Assembly: GCA_024803745.1 (NCBI GenBank)
Contig: JANJXV010000162.1
Span: 1,796,810-1,860,809 of the forward strand
Direction: 5' to 3'
Length of the DNA: 64,000 nt
Source: Megascapheus bottae
Lineage: Eukaryota; Chordata; Mammalia; Rodentia; Geomyidae
Under the pieces are notes generated by a model. That model was given only the letters and a program-made list of their open reading frames with translations. It was not told the origin of the DNA and searched no databases. This document shows positions 1-10,788 of this stretch, one piece after another. The first letter of the stretch is position 1; each line of letters begins with the position of its first letter. The translations under genes and the position numbers were made by a program.

Positions 1-620
1 ATGTGATCTATTTTGGAAAATGTTCCATGTGCTGCTGAGAAAAACGTATATTGTGTTGTTGCTGGGTGGAATATTCTGCAGATGTCTGTTAGATCTAGCT
101 GGTCTATATAGTTGTTCAGTTCTAATGTTTCTCTGTTGAGTTTTTGCCTTGTTGATCTGTCCATAGGTGAAAGTGGTGTGTTAAAGTCACCAACAATCAC
201 TGTATTTCGATCTATGTATGGTTTCAGTGTAAGTAAAGTTTGCTTGATGAAGTTCGGAGCTCTGGGATTGGGTGTGTAAATATTTAGAATCGTTATGTCT
301 TCCTGGAGGAAAGATCCCTTTAGTAGTATGTAGTAACCTTCTTTGTCTTTTCTTACTAATTTTAATTTGAAGTCTATTTTATCTGATATGAGGTTGGCAA
401 CTCCAGCCTGTTTATGGGGGCCGTTAGCTTGTTAGAGTTTATTCCAACCTCTCAGTTTCAAAAGATGATTGTTTTTTTGGGTAAGATTTGTCTCTTGAAG
501 ACAGCAGAACGATCGCTCTTGCTTTTTGATCCAACTAGACAGCCTATGCCTTTTAATTGGAGAGTTAAGTCCACTGATATTGAGAGTTAAGATTGAGAGA
601 TATTTATTAGTTCCTACCAT
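1..620 (-). pseudogene. L1 ORF2 start, endonuclease domain, one stop
   Basis: ORF2p nicks target DNA with an apurinic-type endonuclease and then reverse-transcribes L1 RNA there. Only the first 206 or so codons are in the window. The start at 620 gives the usual N-terminus, with the Asn of TLNISGLNS and the Glu of CLQETN; the Asp/Asn of VGDFNT lies at about 182-196. These are the known endonuclease active-site positions. Codon 63 is TAA at 434-432, where a coding codon is expected, and the same frame continues open to position 1. So this is a single nonsense change, not a frameshift. The reverse-transcriptase part is beyond the window. Confidence 0.9.
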
Positions 621-668
621 TTTTAAAAGCTTTTATTAGGGCCTGTGTCTTGACAGTTCTTGTGGTCC

Positions 669-1856
669 TTAGGTGGTATGCTGTTTAGGTGCCATTTCTT
701 TCCCTATATTGCATTTATTTTGGTTTTCTATGTATAGAACATCTTTGCGAATTCTCTGTAGTGTTGGTTTTGTTGCGACATATTGTTGCAGCTTTTCCCT
801 GGAATGAAATGTTTTTATTGTTTCCTCAGTAATGAGTGAGAGCTTAGCTTGGTACAGTATTCACGGTTAGTAATTATTTGACTTAAGGGCATGACATATA
901 TGCTTCCTGTCACTTCTTGCTTGCATGGTCTCTGCTGAGAAATCTGGAGTTATTCTGATTGGTTTTCCTTTATAGGTTACTGATCCCTTTTCCCTGGCTG
1001 CCTTTAGGATCCTTTCTTTGGTTTCTATTGATCCAGATCGGATTACGATGTGGCGGTGGGATGTTCTTTTCTGGTCAGGTCTGTTTGGGGTTCTAAAAGC
1101 TTCTTGTATCTGGATGGGCGTGCCCTTCTGGATATTTGGGAAATTCTCTGAGATGATTCCCTGAAGTATATTTCCAATACCATTGACCTCTTTCTCCAGA
1201 CCCTCCTCAATACCAATTAGCCTTAAATTAGGCTTCCTAATTGTATCTTGGACTGCCTGAAGCGCTCTCTCATTTTTCCTAGATTTGGATTGACTCATTT
1301 TATGTTCTTTCTCTATAATAACTAAATTATCTTCAGCCCCAGAAATTCTCTCCTCTGCATTGTCTAACCTGCTATCAAAGCTATCTACTTTATTTTTCAT
1401 CTGCCTTGCTTCTAATTGCTCATTTTTGATTCATTGTATCTCTTCTTTTAGATCATGTACGGATTTCTTTACCTCCTTGATTTCCATTTGAGTGGTTAGG
1501 TCAGTAGCTTTATTTTCTTTGAACATTTTCTGGAGTTTGGTCACCTTTTTATTTGTGGATTCTATGAATTCATCCATCTTTCTTTGAAAAACCTTTATTA
1601 TGGCCTCCTTTATGGCTTCTTGTTTTTCACTTATCACCTTGTTTATGGTTTCCTCTTGTTCAGCTATGACTTCCTCCCTGACCTCTTTCTTTATATTTTC
1701 ACATTTTTCATTAATGATGTTTATCAATTGCATTTGTATAGCACTTGGAAGAGTCTCCTCTATGTTTGCCAGTGACTGTTCCATTGTCTGTTTACATTGG
1801 GTGGGGGATGTTGTTTCTTGATTTGACATTTTTCTTGAGTTTCTTGTTCTGCCCAT
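669..1856 (-). pseudogene. L1 ORF1 (RNA-binding protein), three stops
   Basis: ORF1p is the trimeric RNA chaperone that coats L1 RNA. From the ATG at 1856 one frame runs 396 codons to a terminal stop at 671-669. It is interrupted by TGA at 1433-1431, TAA at 869-867 and TGA at 863-861. Codons 1-141 are rich in Glu/Lys/Ile, as expected for the coiled coil. The middle has the RRM-type segment (NLRLIGIEEG), and after the stops comes the C-terminal domain (KLSLITEETIKTF, then TLQRI). No frameshift is needed to join the pieces. At about 395 residues it is slightly longer than the rodent proteins I know, so an internal Met such as codon 10 could be the true start. It is non-functional as read. Confidence 0.9.
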
Positions 1857-2828
1857 TCGATAATGGGAGCAAGATTAATACTAAACACGATTATAGTTTT
1901 TCAGATATAGCCAACCTAGACCTCTTTAGCTCGCAGACTCTAGATGTTCACAAGTTTTGATTGGTGTTACCACTCTTTCTTTTTGTGCACTTACAGACCA
2001 GTCTAATACATCCACTGATAAGCGATTTATACCCAATCCTCAATCCACTGTCTATTGTCTGTAAGTCCCTCTGAGCCTAGAGTAATTGAACACCTGCTCA
2101 ACAGCCATCAAGTGCAGATCCGTGCAGTATTCAGGGTTGTAAGACAAACTGAGGTACAGAGATAGAAAAATAGAATGAGGGGGGTCAGGGGAGGTACAAG
2201 AGGATTAACCTAGGAGTGTAAGAATATTGTAGTAATGAAGAAAAGGTACAGCATAAGCATAACTGACCTAAGTTGGTAAGTAGTTAGCGTATTTGAGTAC
2301 CAAGTTTGGAAAGTATTAGAATAAAACTTATGTGTTGCTGCACGACTAGCTCTTGACCTCATAGTGGACCATGGGATGGATCTGCGAGCTTCTGTCTGAG
2401 CGCGGTTGGCAGACTTTTTCCCATGCTGCTTCCAAGTGCGGCCCCAAGCTAAGGGTCTCGGGACTGAGAGTTTCTAGGGGCTCTCAGCAGGACCAGCAGG
2501 AGACCCCTCTGTTCCCAGGGGCGGGGCCCAGCTAAGGACGTGGGCTCCAAGGGCTGAGCCGTGCCTTTTTGATTCTCAGAAGGGGAGCTTGGCTTCTGGT
2601 CGGCCCTTCAGATCCCTGCTGTGTTTCCACTGCTTTGTCAGGGTCTGTGACTGTGGGGGGCCCCACAGTGCTGTCTTGCTCATGATTCCCAGCTGGAGGA
2701 TGCCCTGCTCAAGAATTGAGGGGGGAGCAGATGCTGGCTCCTATTTTCTCGCACACCCTACCCACTGTTGTAAGGCAGGGTCCCAGTGCCCTCCACTCTC
2801 CAGATCCTGTGGCCTGGGAGAGGAGCCT

Positions 2829-3040
2829 GGTGGGTGGGTGGGAGCTTGGACAGCTCTGCCTCCCCTGGTGGGGTGCTTAGTCTTAGGGTCTGCCCGCCTG
2901 TTAGTCTCCAGTCAGAGGGCTGGGGGTTGAGCCCGTTGGGTGGGTGGGAGTTGGACAGCCCTGCCTCCCTTGGTGGGGTGCTGGGTCTTAGGTATCCCAC
3001 CTGTCAATCTCCAGTCAATGACCTGAGGGAGGGGGCTGTT
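2829..3040 (-). repeat. Two imperfect tandem units in L1 5'UTR, period 106 bp
   Basis: Two adjacent units share the blocks GGTGGGTGGGAG, CTGCCTCCCYTGGTGGGGTG, TCTTAGG and TCTCCAGTCA. The first GGGAG has its A at 2843 and the second at 2949, a period of 106 bp. The copy at 59290-59460 has only about one and a half units. Mouse L1 5'UTRs are built of tandem monomers, so repeat-number change here is a reasonable parallel. Confidence 0.75.
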
Positions 3041-3650
3041 GAGGGAAGGGACAGTATTCTAAATTCCATGCCCCCCTGCTCCCTCCAGTCTTTCTCGGGC
3101 GGGGTGGAGGGGTCTGAGTTAAGTTCTATTGCTTGGCACCACTCTGCTTTCCCGTTGTGTTTGGGGAAGGGCTGTATTACTCACGCCTCTGTGTCCGTCT
3201 GTGGGTGCTCCACGGTGGTGGGGAGGCTTTCACTCCCCTTGGGTTTCCGCCAAGTCTGGGTTCCGCTGCTTGCTGTTCTGGTTCTGCGTCTGGGTTCTGC
3301 TGCGTCCGCTGTTTGCTGGCCCGGTTGTATGTTGACTTCTGCAGCAATCGGGCTCCCGGTCTGGCCCCCTCTGTCTGCCGCCACTTTTCGCGGCCGCCGC
3401 TGCTTTCCACGGCCGCTGCTGCTTTCTGTGGCTTGGAACTGGTTGAGGGAGGTGGGGGAGGGGTCCTCGCGTTCCGAATTCTTTGAGAAAGTTGGATGTG
3501 AGCTTTATCTGGATTTCTTTTCTGGTCTGAGTCCTTCTCCATTGCTTTTTGAGTTTGTTGTTGTGGATTTCTTAAGATAATTGGCTCGTGGGACTCCCTG
3601 GTTCTCTCTTTTTGTGAGAGAGAGCTAGGCAGCGTCCCTATTTTCTCAGT

Positions 3651-3659
3651 GCCATCTTC
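3651..3659 (-). promoter_or_regulatory. YY1-type motif at L1 5' end
   Basis: The plus strand reads GCCATCTTC, so the L1 sense strand starts GAAGATGGC. This matches the YY1 core AAGATGGC, which in human L1 sits at the very start and fixes the transcription start. It is conserved in the second copy at 60047-60055. Binding is inferred. Confidence 0.6.
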
Positions 3660-3683
3660 CTTCTAAGCCATACATTCTTAATC

Positions 3684-3750
3684 TTTCCTTCCTCCCTCCC
3701 TCCCTTCATATCTTCCTCTCATATCCCCCTCTCTTTCTTTCTTTTCAAGT
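3684..3750. repeat. Polypyrimidine tract
   Basis: A C/T-rich low-complexity stretch (CCTTCC and CCCTCC blocks, then TCTTTCTTT) just outside the L1 5' end. No function is visible. Confidence 0.7.
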
Positions 3751-5994
3751 GGTTTTCATTTAAAATGTCAGTTTGTGAGTGCAATGTATCTTAATGTCAA
3801 CCCCTTTCATCATGACGGGTGGTTTACAGTTTCATAATCTTCCATAATTCCCTGATTAATTGCTCTTGATCAGTTGCTCCTGGCATGATGTTTGGAATTT
3901 TCTCAGAAAATTTCATCTGGAATAATTCAGATTCAAAAGTTCTAATCCTACAGAACATTTTCAACTTTTTAGTATAATGATTGTCACATAGATAATGTAC
4001 ATACTTGAAGTAGAGAATTAATAAATTATCCATCACAGAGAATTGTACTATGTATCATAATATGATACAGCTTTAGTCTTCATTATAAAAGTAGAATATC
4101 TTAAGTGGCCTGCTATGAACTAAACTTTCATACGATAACCTTCACTTTTTTAGGCTAATATAGCAATAATAATTATTTTCTGGTTTGAGACTATTCTATT
4201 CTGGGAAATTACCAATGCGTAAAAATACGTGCAAGATCCACAATTTAATTTGCTTAATTGCTTAAATTTGGGGCCTTCGTGGGGAAAAAAATCAAAAGAA
4301 AACAACTGGATTGTGAAATGTTTAACTCCAACCTCTTGGAGTCATTTTTACCTGCTCATCCAGCAATAGGAACCAGCTCTCTGTCACAAGGGGCACTTTA
4401 GAAATGTTATATTGTATGGTAGGGTAGTTTGTAGATGAATTGATGAGGTCATTTATGGTTACACACCCTCTCTTTTTTTTTAAAGTATACCCTGGAAAGA
4501 AAATCAGAAAAGTAATGCAAAGTAAGAATCTCTGTTATTTTTCCATTATTGGTATTTTTCCCTCTGAAACAGCTTTTAATTAAAAAGCAAAGCAGAACCA
4601 TAGCACAATTTTAAATATTCGTAAATTAAATCACAAAAGAGATGCAAAGTGATTACAGTATGACTAGCATACCTTTACACAGCCGAAGTCATTCATCAAA
4701 TCTTAAAAAATAATTCCATGATTAAAAGTAGCTCAAATCTAATCACTGTAAGCTATACTAGTGTCTCTTTTTTTTGACATTGCTTCTGATATTGCTTCCT
4801 TTGCTAATGGAATCTACAAAACACATTTTAAAATTTATTAAAGAATGACTAAAATCTGCAAACTATGTAGTGTAATTTTCAGAAAATTCTGAGCATGTGG
4901 GGAAATAAAATTCTGATATTACTCACTATACAGAAAAAACTCTCCTATTCATGATTCGGATACTAATGTACTCTTGTTACGAATTTTGCAAAAGTTAACT
5001 GGGTACAACAAGTAAACCTTGAAACCAAATTTTAAATCTGGTCTAACATATGGCCTTTCTAAGGTCAAATTTAACCCACTTTCATATATATTCCCCAAAA
5101 GTTAAAAATCAGCCAATGAAGTGCTTGGAGACTATGTATAAAATATCTACTCTTTCCCCAAAAACTTATACACATAGCAGAAGAAAATAAAGAGTTTGAT
5201 TTTCCACTGAGTTTTATGGATTTGCTGGTGTTACTATTTTTCTTTCTTTCTTTCAAAGTCGGGTTGTTTCCAGAAGTTACAAAACCTTTATTTGTGGTTT
5301 CATAGAATATGTATGAGGAAAAGGTCAAATCTAGGCAAAATTAACTACATAACAGACTTCTATGAATTTGTGTTACACATTAGTTTATGAAAAATGTGCA
5401 AATGTAGTGAGTTTATAATTAGAATTGCATAAGTTCATGAAATTTGAAGATGAATGTTTTATTGCATATGCTTTGGTATGTGGGCTTTCTTTTATTGCAA
5501 ACTTAATGATATGCAAAAAACCATGTTGTGCGCAGTTATGAAATCATGTACTGAGTGCACAGCTTTGTTTGCCATCATGTGTATTTTCTTTCTCTGTCTC
5601 TTCCTTCCTATCTCCTTCCTCTATGGACAAACAGTTTTTCAATTTGTTAAAGTAATTTTAATAGTTGACCACCTATGAGAGTAACTTGAACTGTATGTCT
5701 TGAAACTTAACTTTCTCAGCTAAGATATGTGATATCTAGTAATAACACAGGATTTCTGCTTTCTTGTTACTTAATTAGAAATCAGACTGAGGCTATAAAA
5801 AGTGACAGTTTTTCTTTGCTACCAAATTGTTAAACTGAGAAAGTTTGTTAAGCGATTCTTTTTGCATAAAACAGCACATTTGATACTAGAAAGGATAGAA
5901 ATTCTGGTCATATGACTGTTAGAAATAGATATAAATAAACTCTGCATCTTATAACTACAAAATTCCTTAAAGCAAAGTAGCAGTATTTAAGGTT
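3751..5994. other. Unique AT-rich DNA, no gene seen
   Basis: No recognisable coding sequence or repeat family. Open frames are short and biased only by A/T content. One small palindrome (8-bp arms TGTATCAT / ATGATACA, 3-nt loop) lies at 4051-4069. Confidence 0.6.
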
Positions 5995-6011
5995 CAATAC
6001 CTGGTCTTGAT

Positions 6012-6222
6012 GCTGGCACCCATGACTCTCTCAAGAGGCTGAGATCTGAGGATTTTGGTTTTAAGCTGCCAAGGCAGAAGAGTCTGTGAGATTCTTACCT
6101 TCAATTAACCACTACAAAAGCCAGAAGTAGAGCTATTGCTTAAGTGGTAGAGTGTCAGCCTGGAGTGCAAAAGCACAAGGACAGTGTCCTGGCCTGATTT
6201 CAAGCCTTAGGACTGGACAAGA
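6012..6222 (+). mobile_element. Composite SINE (7SL/B1-like + tRNA-like), old
   Basis: The left part carries AAGAGGCTGAGATCTGAGGAT, typical of the 7SL-derived left module seen in cleaner copies at 26044 and 52638. The right part has CTTAAGTGGTAGAGTG and ends with CCTTAGGACTGG, the tRNA-like right module. It is heavily mutated, so an old copy. No clear target duplication was found. Confidence 0.7.
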
Positions 6223-6436
6223 AGCCTTAGGAGTTAGGACAAGAAGAAGCAGTCTTCTGGCATTTTCTAAGCTGTATAGAGCAAAGTTAGTCATATTTTA
6301 TAATGATGAAAAACCTGCTCTACTTACTAGTACGGAATTATTTATTAAACCGTGGTGTTTATGGGCATAGGCACATGAAAGAACATAGACATATCTAGGC
6401 ATGAATGTGAAACTGCGTCTCAAAAATGACCAGCAG

Positions 6437-6638
6437 GGGCTGGGAGCATGGCCTAGTGGTAGAGTGCTTGTCTTGGCATGCAAGAAGACCCGGGCTGGAT
6501 TCCTAGGTACCACATACATAGGAAAAGCTGGAAATGGTGACTTAAGTGTCAGAACACTGGCCTTGAGAAAGCCAAGGGATTGTGCTCAGACCCTAAGTTC
6601 AAACCCCAGGACTGGGAAAAACGTAAAATACATAAATG
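6437..6638 (+). mobile_element. Dimeric tRNA-like SINE (ID-like left + second unit)
   Basis: The left monomer has an A-box-like TGGCCTAGTGGTAGAGTGC and a B-box-like segment (GGCTGGATTCCTAGG). The right monomer ends AACCCCAGGACTGGG plus an A-rich tail. It is flanked by AAAAATGACCAGCA (6422-6435) and AAAAATGATCAGCA (6639-6652), a 14-bp target-site duplication with one mismatch. That supports L1-type retroposition in the plus orientation. Confidence 0.85.
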
Positions 6639-6652
6639 AAAAATGATCAGCA

Positions 6653-6865
6653 AGAACTTGGGCATTAATGGCCCACTTCTGTCTATTCAGGAAGATGTGA
6701 TCCAAGGATCACAGTTGGAGTCTGTCAGGATAGGATTCTTTGAGATCTACCTTTAATAAACCGTCAAAATACTAGACTAGAAGTGGAGTTCAGATGGTAG
6801 ACTGCTAACTGTGAATAGGAAAGCCAAGTGAAAGAGTGAGGCTCTGAGTTTTAAGTCATGGTTGC
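6653..6865 (+). mobile_element. Old composite SINE, degenerate
   Basis: Degraded match to the B1-like/tRNA-like composite: GGAAGATGTGATCCAAGGATCACAG on the left, then AGAAGTGGAGTTCAGATGGTAGACTG and AGGCTCTGAG on the right. It begins at the target duplication of the previous SINE. Confidence 0.55.
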
Positions 6866-6911
6866 TGATATGTGCAAGTGCATGTGCACATACACAGGAA
6901 GACAGAGATGA

Positions 6912-6939
6912 ACACACACACACACACACACACACACAC
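6912..6939 (+). repeat. (CA)n microsatellite
   Basis: Uninterrupted (AC)14 following the SINE tail. Confidence 0.95.
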
Positions 6940-6952
6940 TCAGCAAGAAACA

Positions 6953-7030
6953 GGCCTGAGATGTGGCTCAGTGGTGAGAGTGGCTGCCTAACAAATATTC
7001 TAAAACCTTGAGTTCAGAAAATGAAGGAGC
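6953..7030 (+). mobile_element. ID-like SINE monomer fragment
   Basis: GCCTGAGATGTGGCTCAGTGG is the ID left-end/A-box segment, followed by a degraded CCTTGAGTTCAG B-box region. Only one monomer is present. Confidence 0.6.
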
Positions 7031-7040
7031 ACACACAAAA

Positions 7041-10025
7041 GTGATTGATACTATATATAACTGCTTTGTATTGTAGGACAGATCAAATTTTCTAAATGAG
7101 AGTGTTAAGTAGGCAGATAATATATATCTGTAGTAAATATGTATTATCATACCTAGCAATTATAATGTTTTTCTACTTACTGTGCACTATAGTTGGTGTA
7201 TTTTGTTTTTTTCTGTTCTTTTAGCCTTTGCCTAATGTACTGTTTCTAACATCTTAATGAGGAATTGACACTAGAGAGGGAAAGGAAGTTGATGAAGGTC
7301 ATATAACTTTTTTGTTACCATGTTTTTTGGATGTAAGGGTTGGGTTGATTAGGCTCATTTTAAGGTCATGTGTAAGCAGTAGTTGATTAGAAATTATTTT
7401 TGGACATGGAATTTGAAGAACAAACCAGAGTTGTTATTTTGTTTTGAGATCTTTTATGATTTAGTATTCCTACCAAAATTTTTTTTAATTCTTGGAGAAA
7501 AGATGGAGACTCTTGAGCTTAACTGAATGTTTATTGAGTGAGCCATAGAAAAATTATGTCTGTCTTTGTTAATAAGTCTCATGTTAGATGCTGAACTTCA
7601 TACGTTAGCAGTTTTATTCACACCTATGTTTAATGTGTGATGGGCAAAGAAAGAATGTGCAAGCAAACAACTTAATCATCATTTTCTTTCTAAACATAAA
7701 AGATAATTAAGGAATTGTATTAACTGTTCTCCTGAGTTTAATATGAGCACTTCCTTGAAGATAAAACTTTGATTCATTTTTTTTCTATGAAGACTATGTT
7801 TTGTGAACAAAATGTATGCCTTAGCTTTTTTGGCTTTTGGATCCTATTGATCCCGGCTTTTGATTCCTGTTGTTTATGGATGGCTTTTGGATTCTGTTGA
7901 TAGGGCGAATCAACTCTCCTTTCTGTAAAAATCCCCTAGACAGTGATGATTGTTAAGACAGCACCCACATATGTACTGAAGTTTCAAGAAGCTGCCCAAA
8001 ACAGCAATATTGCAAAAAATAGCAATATCGCTAAGAGTAACTGAGTAGCTTCCTTTGTCAAGGCTTTGGAAAACCTCTGTAAGTTTTCTATTGAACAGGT
8101 GAAGAACATGAATGTCAGAGGTCAAAGGCATATTATGCCTCTTTATGATACTTTAAATAACATGTAAGGGGTGTTTTTGCTGCTTATCTGTTAGTTGTCC
8201 TGACAAACTAAGACATGTCTTAATTCTAAGTTAAGCTACCATGAATATGGAAATTACGTTAGAGAAAAATTATTGATGTAAACAACTAGTAATGAAAGAC
8301 ATACTGCATTAGTAAGGGTCTCAGCAGGGAAGAGATGGACACTCTTATTGAGCGATTTGAGAGAAACTTAATCAAGAGTTTGAGAAGAATTCATAATTTT
8401 GAGAAGGCTTAGTGCTTAAGTCTGTTACACAAAATAACTGGAGAGTAGAAGGGACAGGGAAGAAGGAGGAGGGGGGCCTTAATTCTTTTTTTAAAGTAAT
8501 TGATACTTGGGATTGTTCCTTACTGGAATGCAATATGCCACTCTCACCTGCAGATATAATGAACAAACATCTCCTTTTAACTTGAGAAAACCAGTGTAAA
8601 GCCTGTGATCACCAACACAGGTAATTTACACAGTTTTGGAACTTCAGTCAATATGTCCTTGTTGTGACCTCATAATTCACAAGTTAATATTAAACTCTGT
8701 CTCACAGTTGAAGGGTTTCTAAATATAACTTTCATTAATGCCAACAATCCTTTGCACATTGGAATGGCAGTCTAGCCTTGAAATTGTACGTTTGAGTGAG
8801 AACAACACATGAAAGACAGATCAGAATCAGGCAGCAGCTTCTCCTGGGAGGACAGGAACTAATTTGAGCTTTGAATTTATCCTTTTGATGTTCTATTATT
8901 CCCAACAATAGTAAGTAATTTTAAGATGGAGAATTGAAGCTGCCTGGAACTGTTCTATTCTCTTAAGTCTAGTCCACTCTTGTTATTCAAATGTGACTCT
9001 CATTCATACTGTTATTTCTTGACAAATAGGCATGAACATTGCCTTTCTCCTGTATGTTAAACAGGAAAAAATTTCTTAGACTAACAGATTTATGTACAGT
9101 GTAAAAAGTTTGAGCGTCTCAAAAGCCAAGAGGATGTCTTAAATTCCTATTTTACTTCATCTTGCTTGGGATAAGGATTTATTCTATTTTGTAATTTTAA
9201 TACATTACAATTTTTTGTACATGTGTGTGTAATGAATTCTTGGAAGAAAAATACAGATGCATTCTTCATTTGTCAGGTTCAGAGGCTACAGGAGTTTTAG
9301 CCTCCAGGCCCAAACACCTGGGTTCCATACATCAGGTCCAGCCACCTTCCACAATAAACCAGATAAAGAGTTGAATGATGGTGATGCTGAGAGACAGGAG
9401 ATTTAAATAATATGGAATGAGGCACACTGTATATAAAGTATGTTTTTCAACTTGTTGTTTTTTTATAGATGTTTGCTTTACATTTAAATAGAAGAAATTG
9501 GGGCAGGGAGAGAAGAGGTATGCATTATTAAACCAGTCATAGGTGTATTGAGGTGGTGGTCACAGATGATACAGTTGGTCACTGTCTCAGGATTGCTCCA
9601 GGGGCCTTGTTACAATGAGTTATTTCTGCCTGACAGGGGTATATGTGTCTGCTACCACAGACACTTGGCTACAACCACATCCTATGGTTCCTAGACTTTT
9701 GAGATGGCTGAAAAGTAGTCTCTGGGGAGAATATCTCAGAGCAAGAACACAAGATTCATAATGAATCAGAGAAAAGAACCAGAGTGTCAGAACCAGTCCT
9801 TGGCTTTTGAGGTGTTGATTGGAATTCAGATATGCTGAATAAGGATACTGAATGGGCCAAAATGAAATGCTGAGTCATGAGATGGGGAAAGTTGAGTCAA
9901 AATACCCGAGAAACTTGAAAACTGTACCTTTTGTAGAAGTAGCTTATTCCAGCCTATGGAAAGATTATGTAACACTTATAAAGATATCATGATTAATACA
10001 CCCAATGCAGCTTTCTATTTAATTC
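7041..10025. other. Unique DNA, no gene seen
   Basis: No coding exon could be supported. At 7829-7902 a short phrase (GGCTTTTGGATYCTRTTGAT) recurs three times in degraded form. The 8300-8640 and 9550-9800 stretches may be very old repeats, but I could not assign a family. Confidence 0.5.
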
Positions 10026-10112
10026 ATTAATTTTATTGGCATTGAGTTTGAACTCATGTCTCACATTTGCTAGGTGAGTGTTCTGTTACTTGAGCCATAT
10101 ACCAGCTCTTTT
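10026..10112 (-). mobile_element. ID-like SINE fragment, old
   Basis: The plus strand shows GAGTTTGAACTCATGTCTCAC, then TTGCTAGGTGAGTG and TACTTGAGCCATA, the reverse complement of a degraded ID-like monomer (B box then A box). Confidence 0.55.
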
Positions 10113-10665
10113 TGCTTGAGTTTTCTAGGCTGTTATGGAGACAGTTATGTATATTTTTCCAATTGGATTTGAGCTTGGAAGCTTGTGCCTATAATGATCT
10201 TTCTCTCAAGAATGAAGTTGGCATCAAGGCAAGTATAGCTAAAATTAGGGGAGGGCCTAGGTCCTTATGCTATTGTTTAAGTTCTTGGATCAAGAACTTA
10301 ATCGGTGCTAATGGGTGTTTTGTAATTTAAATGATGCTTTCAACAACTCTCTTTAAAAGAATTTGTAAGCCATTTTGCCTTGTACTTCTTGAAAGTCTCA
10401 TGTTTAAACAAAACTGTGGTAATGAGAAACTGAGTGGCTGGAAGTACATTGAGTATAGGGAAGAACTACATGAAGGCAACTCAGATGTGAAAAGTGGAAG
10501 GTGCTGTAAGGAGCACCCATGAGAGTTCTAGGAGAAGTTTAGGTTGATAAAATCTCCTGTACTTGCAGCGTGCTTTATTCTTGTTAGTATGGTAATTACT
10601 GTAATCATATCAGCATGTTAGGAAAAGGTCCTGCTGTTAATTATGGAGAAAGCAGGAACACTTTG

Positions 10666-10735
10666 TTATACTTTCTCTAATTACTGAATATGGTATTTGC
10701 TTATACTTTCTCTAATTATTGAATATGGTATTTGC
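10666..10735 (+). repeat. 35-bp tandem duplication
   Basis: Two head-to-tail 35-bp units (10666-10700 and 10701-10735), each starting TTATACTTTCTCTAATTA and ending GGTATTTGC. One mismatch (ACTG versus ATTG) points to a recent local duplication in unique sequence. Confidence 0.9.
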
Positions 10736-10788
10736 AAATATAGAATCTTCTTTAAATAGAGAAAAATGCCCTCTCCCTTGAAAAAGCC

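Larger units (their letters stand above)
1..3659 (-). mobile_element. LINE-1, 5' half, cut by window edge
   Basis: Read on the minus strand this is the 5' half of an L1 retrotransposon: 5'UTR (3659 down to 1857), ORF1 (1856-669), a 48-nt spacer, then ORF2 from 620 off the left edge. The order and the protein matches (ORF1p RNA-binding protein, ORF2p endonuclease) identify it. The 5' end carries the same GAAGATGGC start as the second 5'-complete copy at 60055, so this copy is probably full length at its 5' end. ORF1 has three in-frame stops and ORF2 at least one, so it is dead. Its 3' end, poly(A) and target-site duplication lie outside the window. Confidence 0.95.
1857..3659 (-). promoter_or_regulatory. 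L1 5'UTR / internal promoter region
   Basis: This 1.8-kb segment lies upstream of ORF1. The outer part (about 2390-3659) is strikingly GC- and CpG-rich beside AT-rich flanks, as expected for an L1 internal promoter. The inner part (1857-2390) is AT-rich. It ends with the motif shared with the copy at 60055. It contains tandem units (2829-3040) and a long open frame on the opposite strand (2786-3580). Promoter activity is inferred from position and family knowledge only. Confidence 0.8.

Noticed and set aside
51..620. Host endonuclease gene
   Set aside because: The endonuclease signature belongs to L1 ORF2, directly downstream of L1 ORF1 in the right order and spacing.
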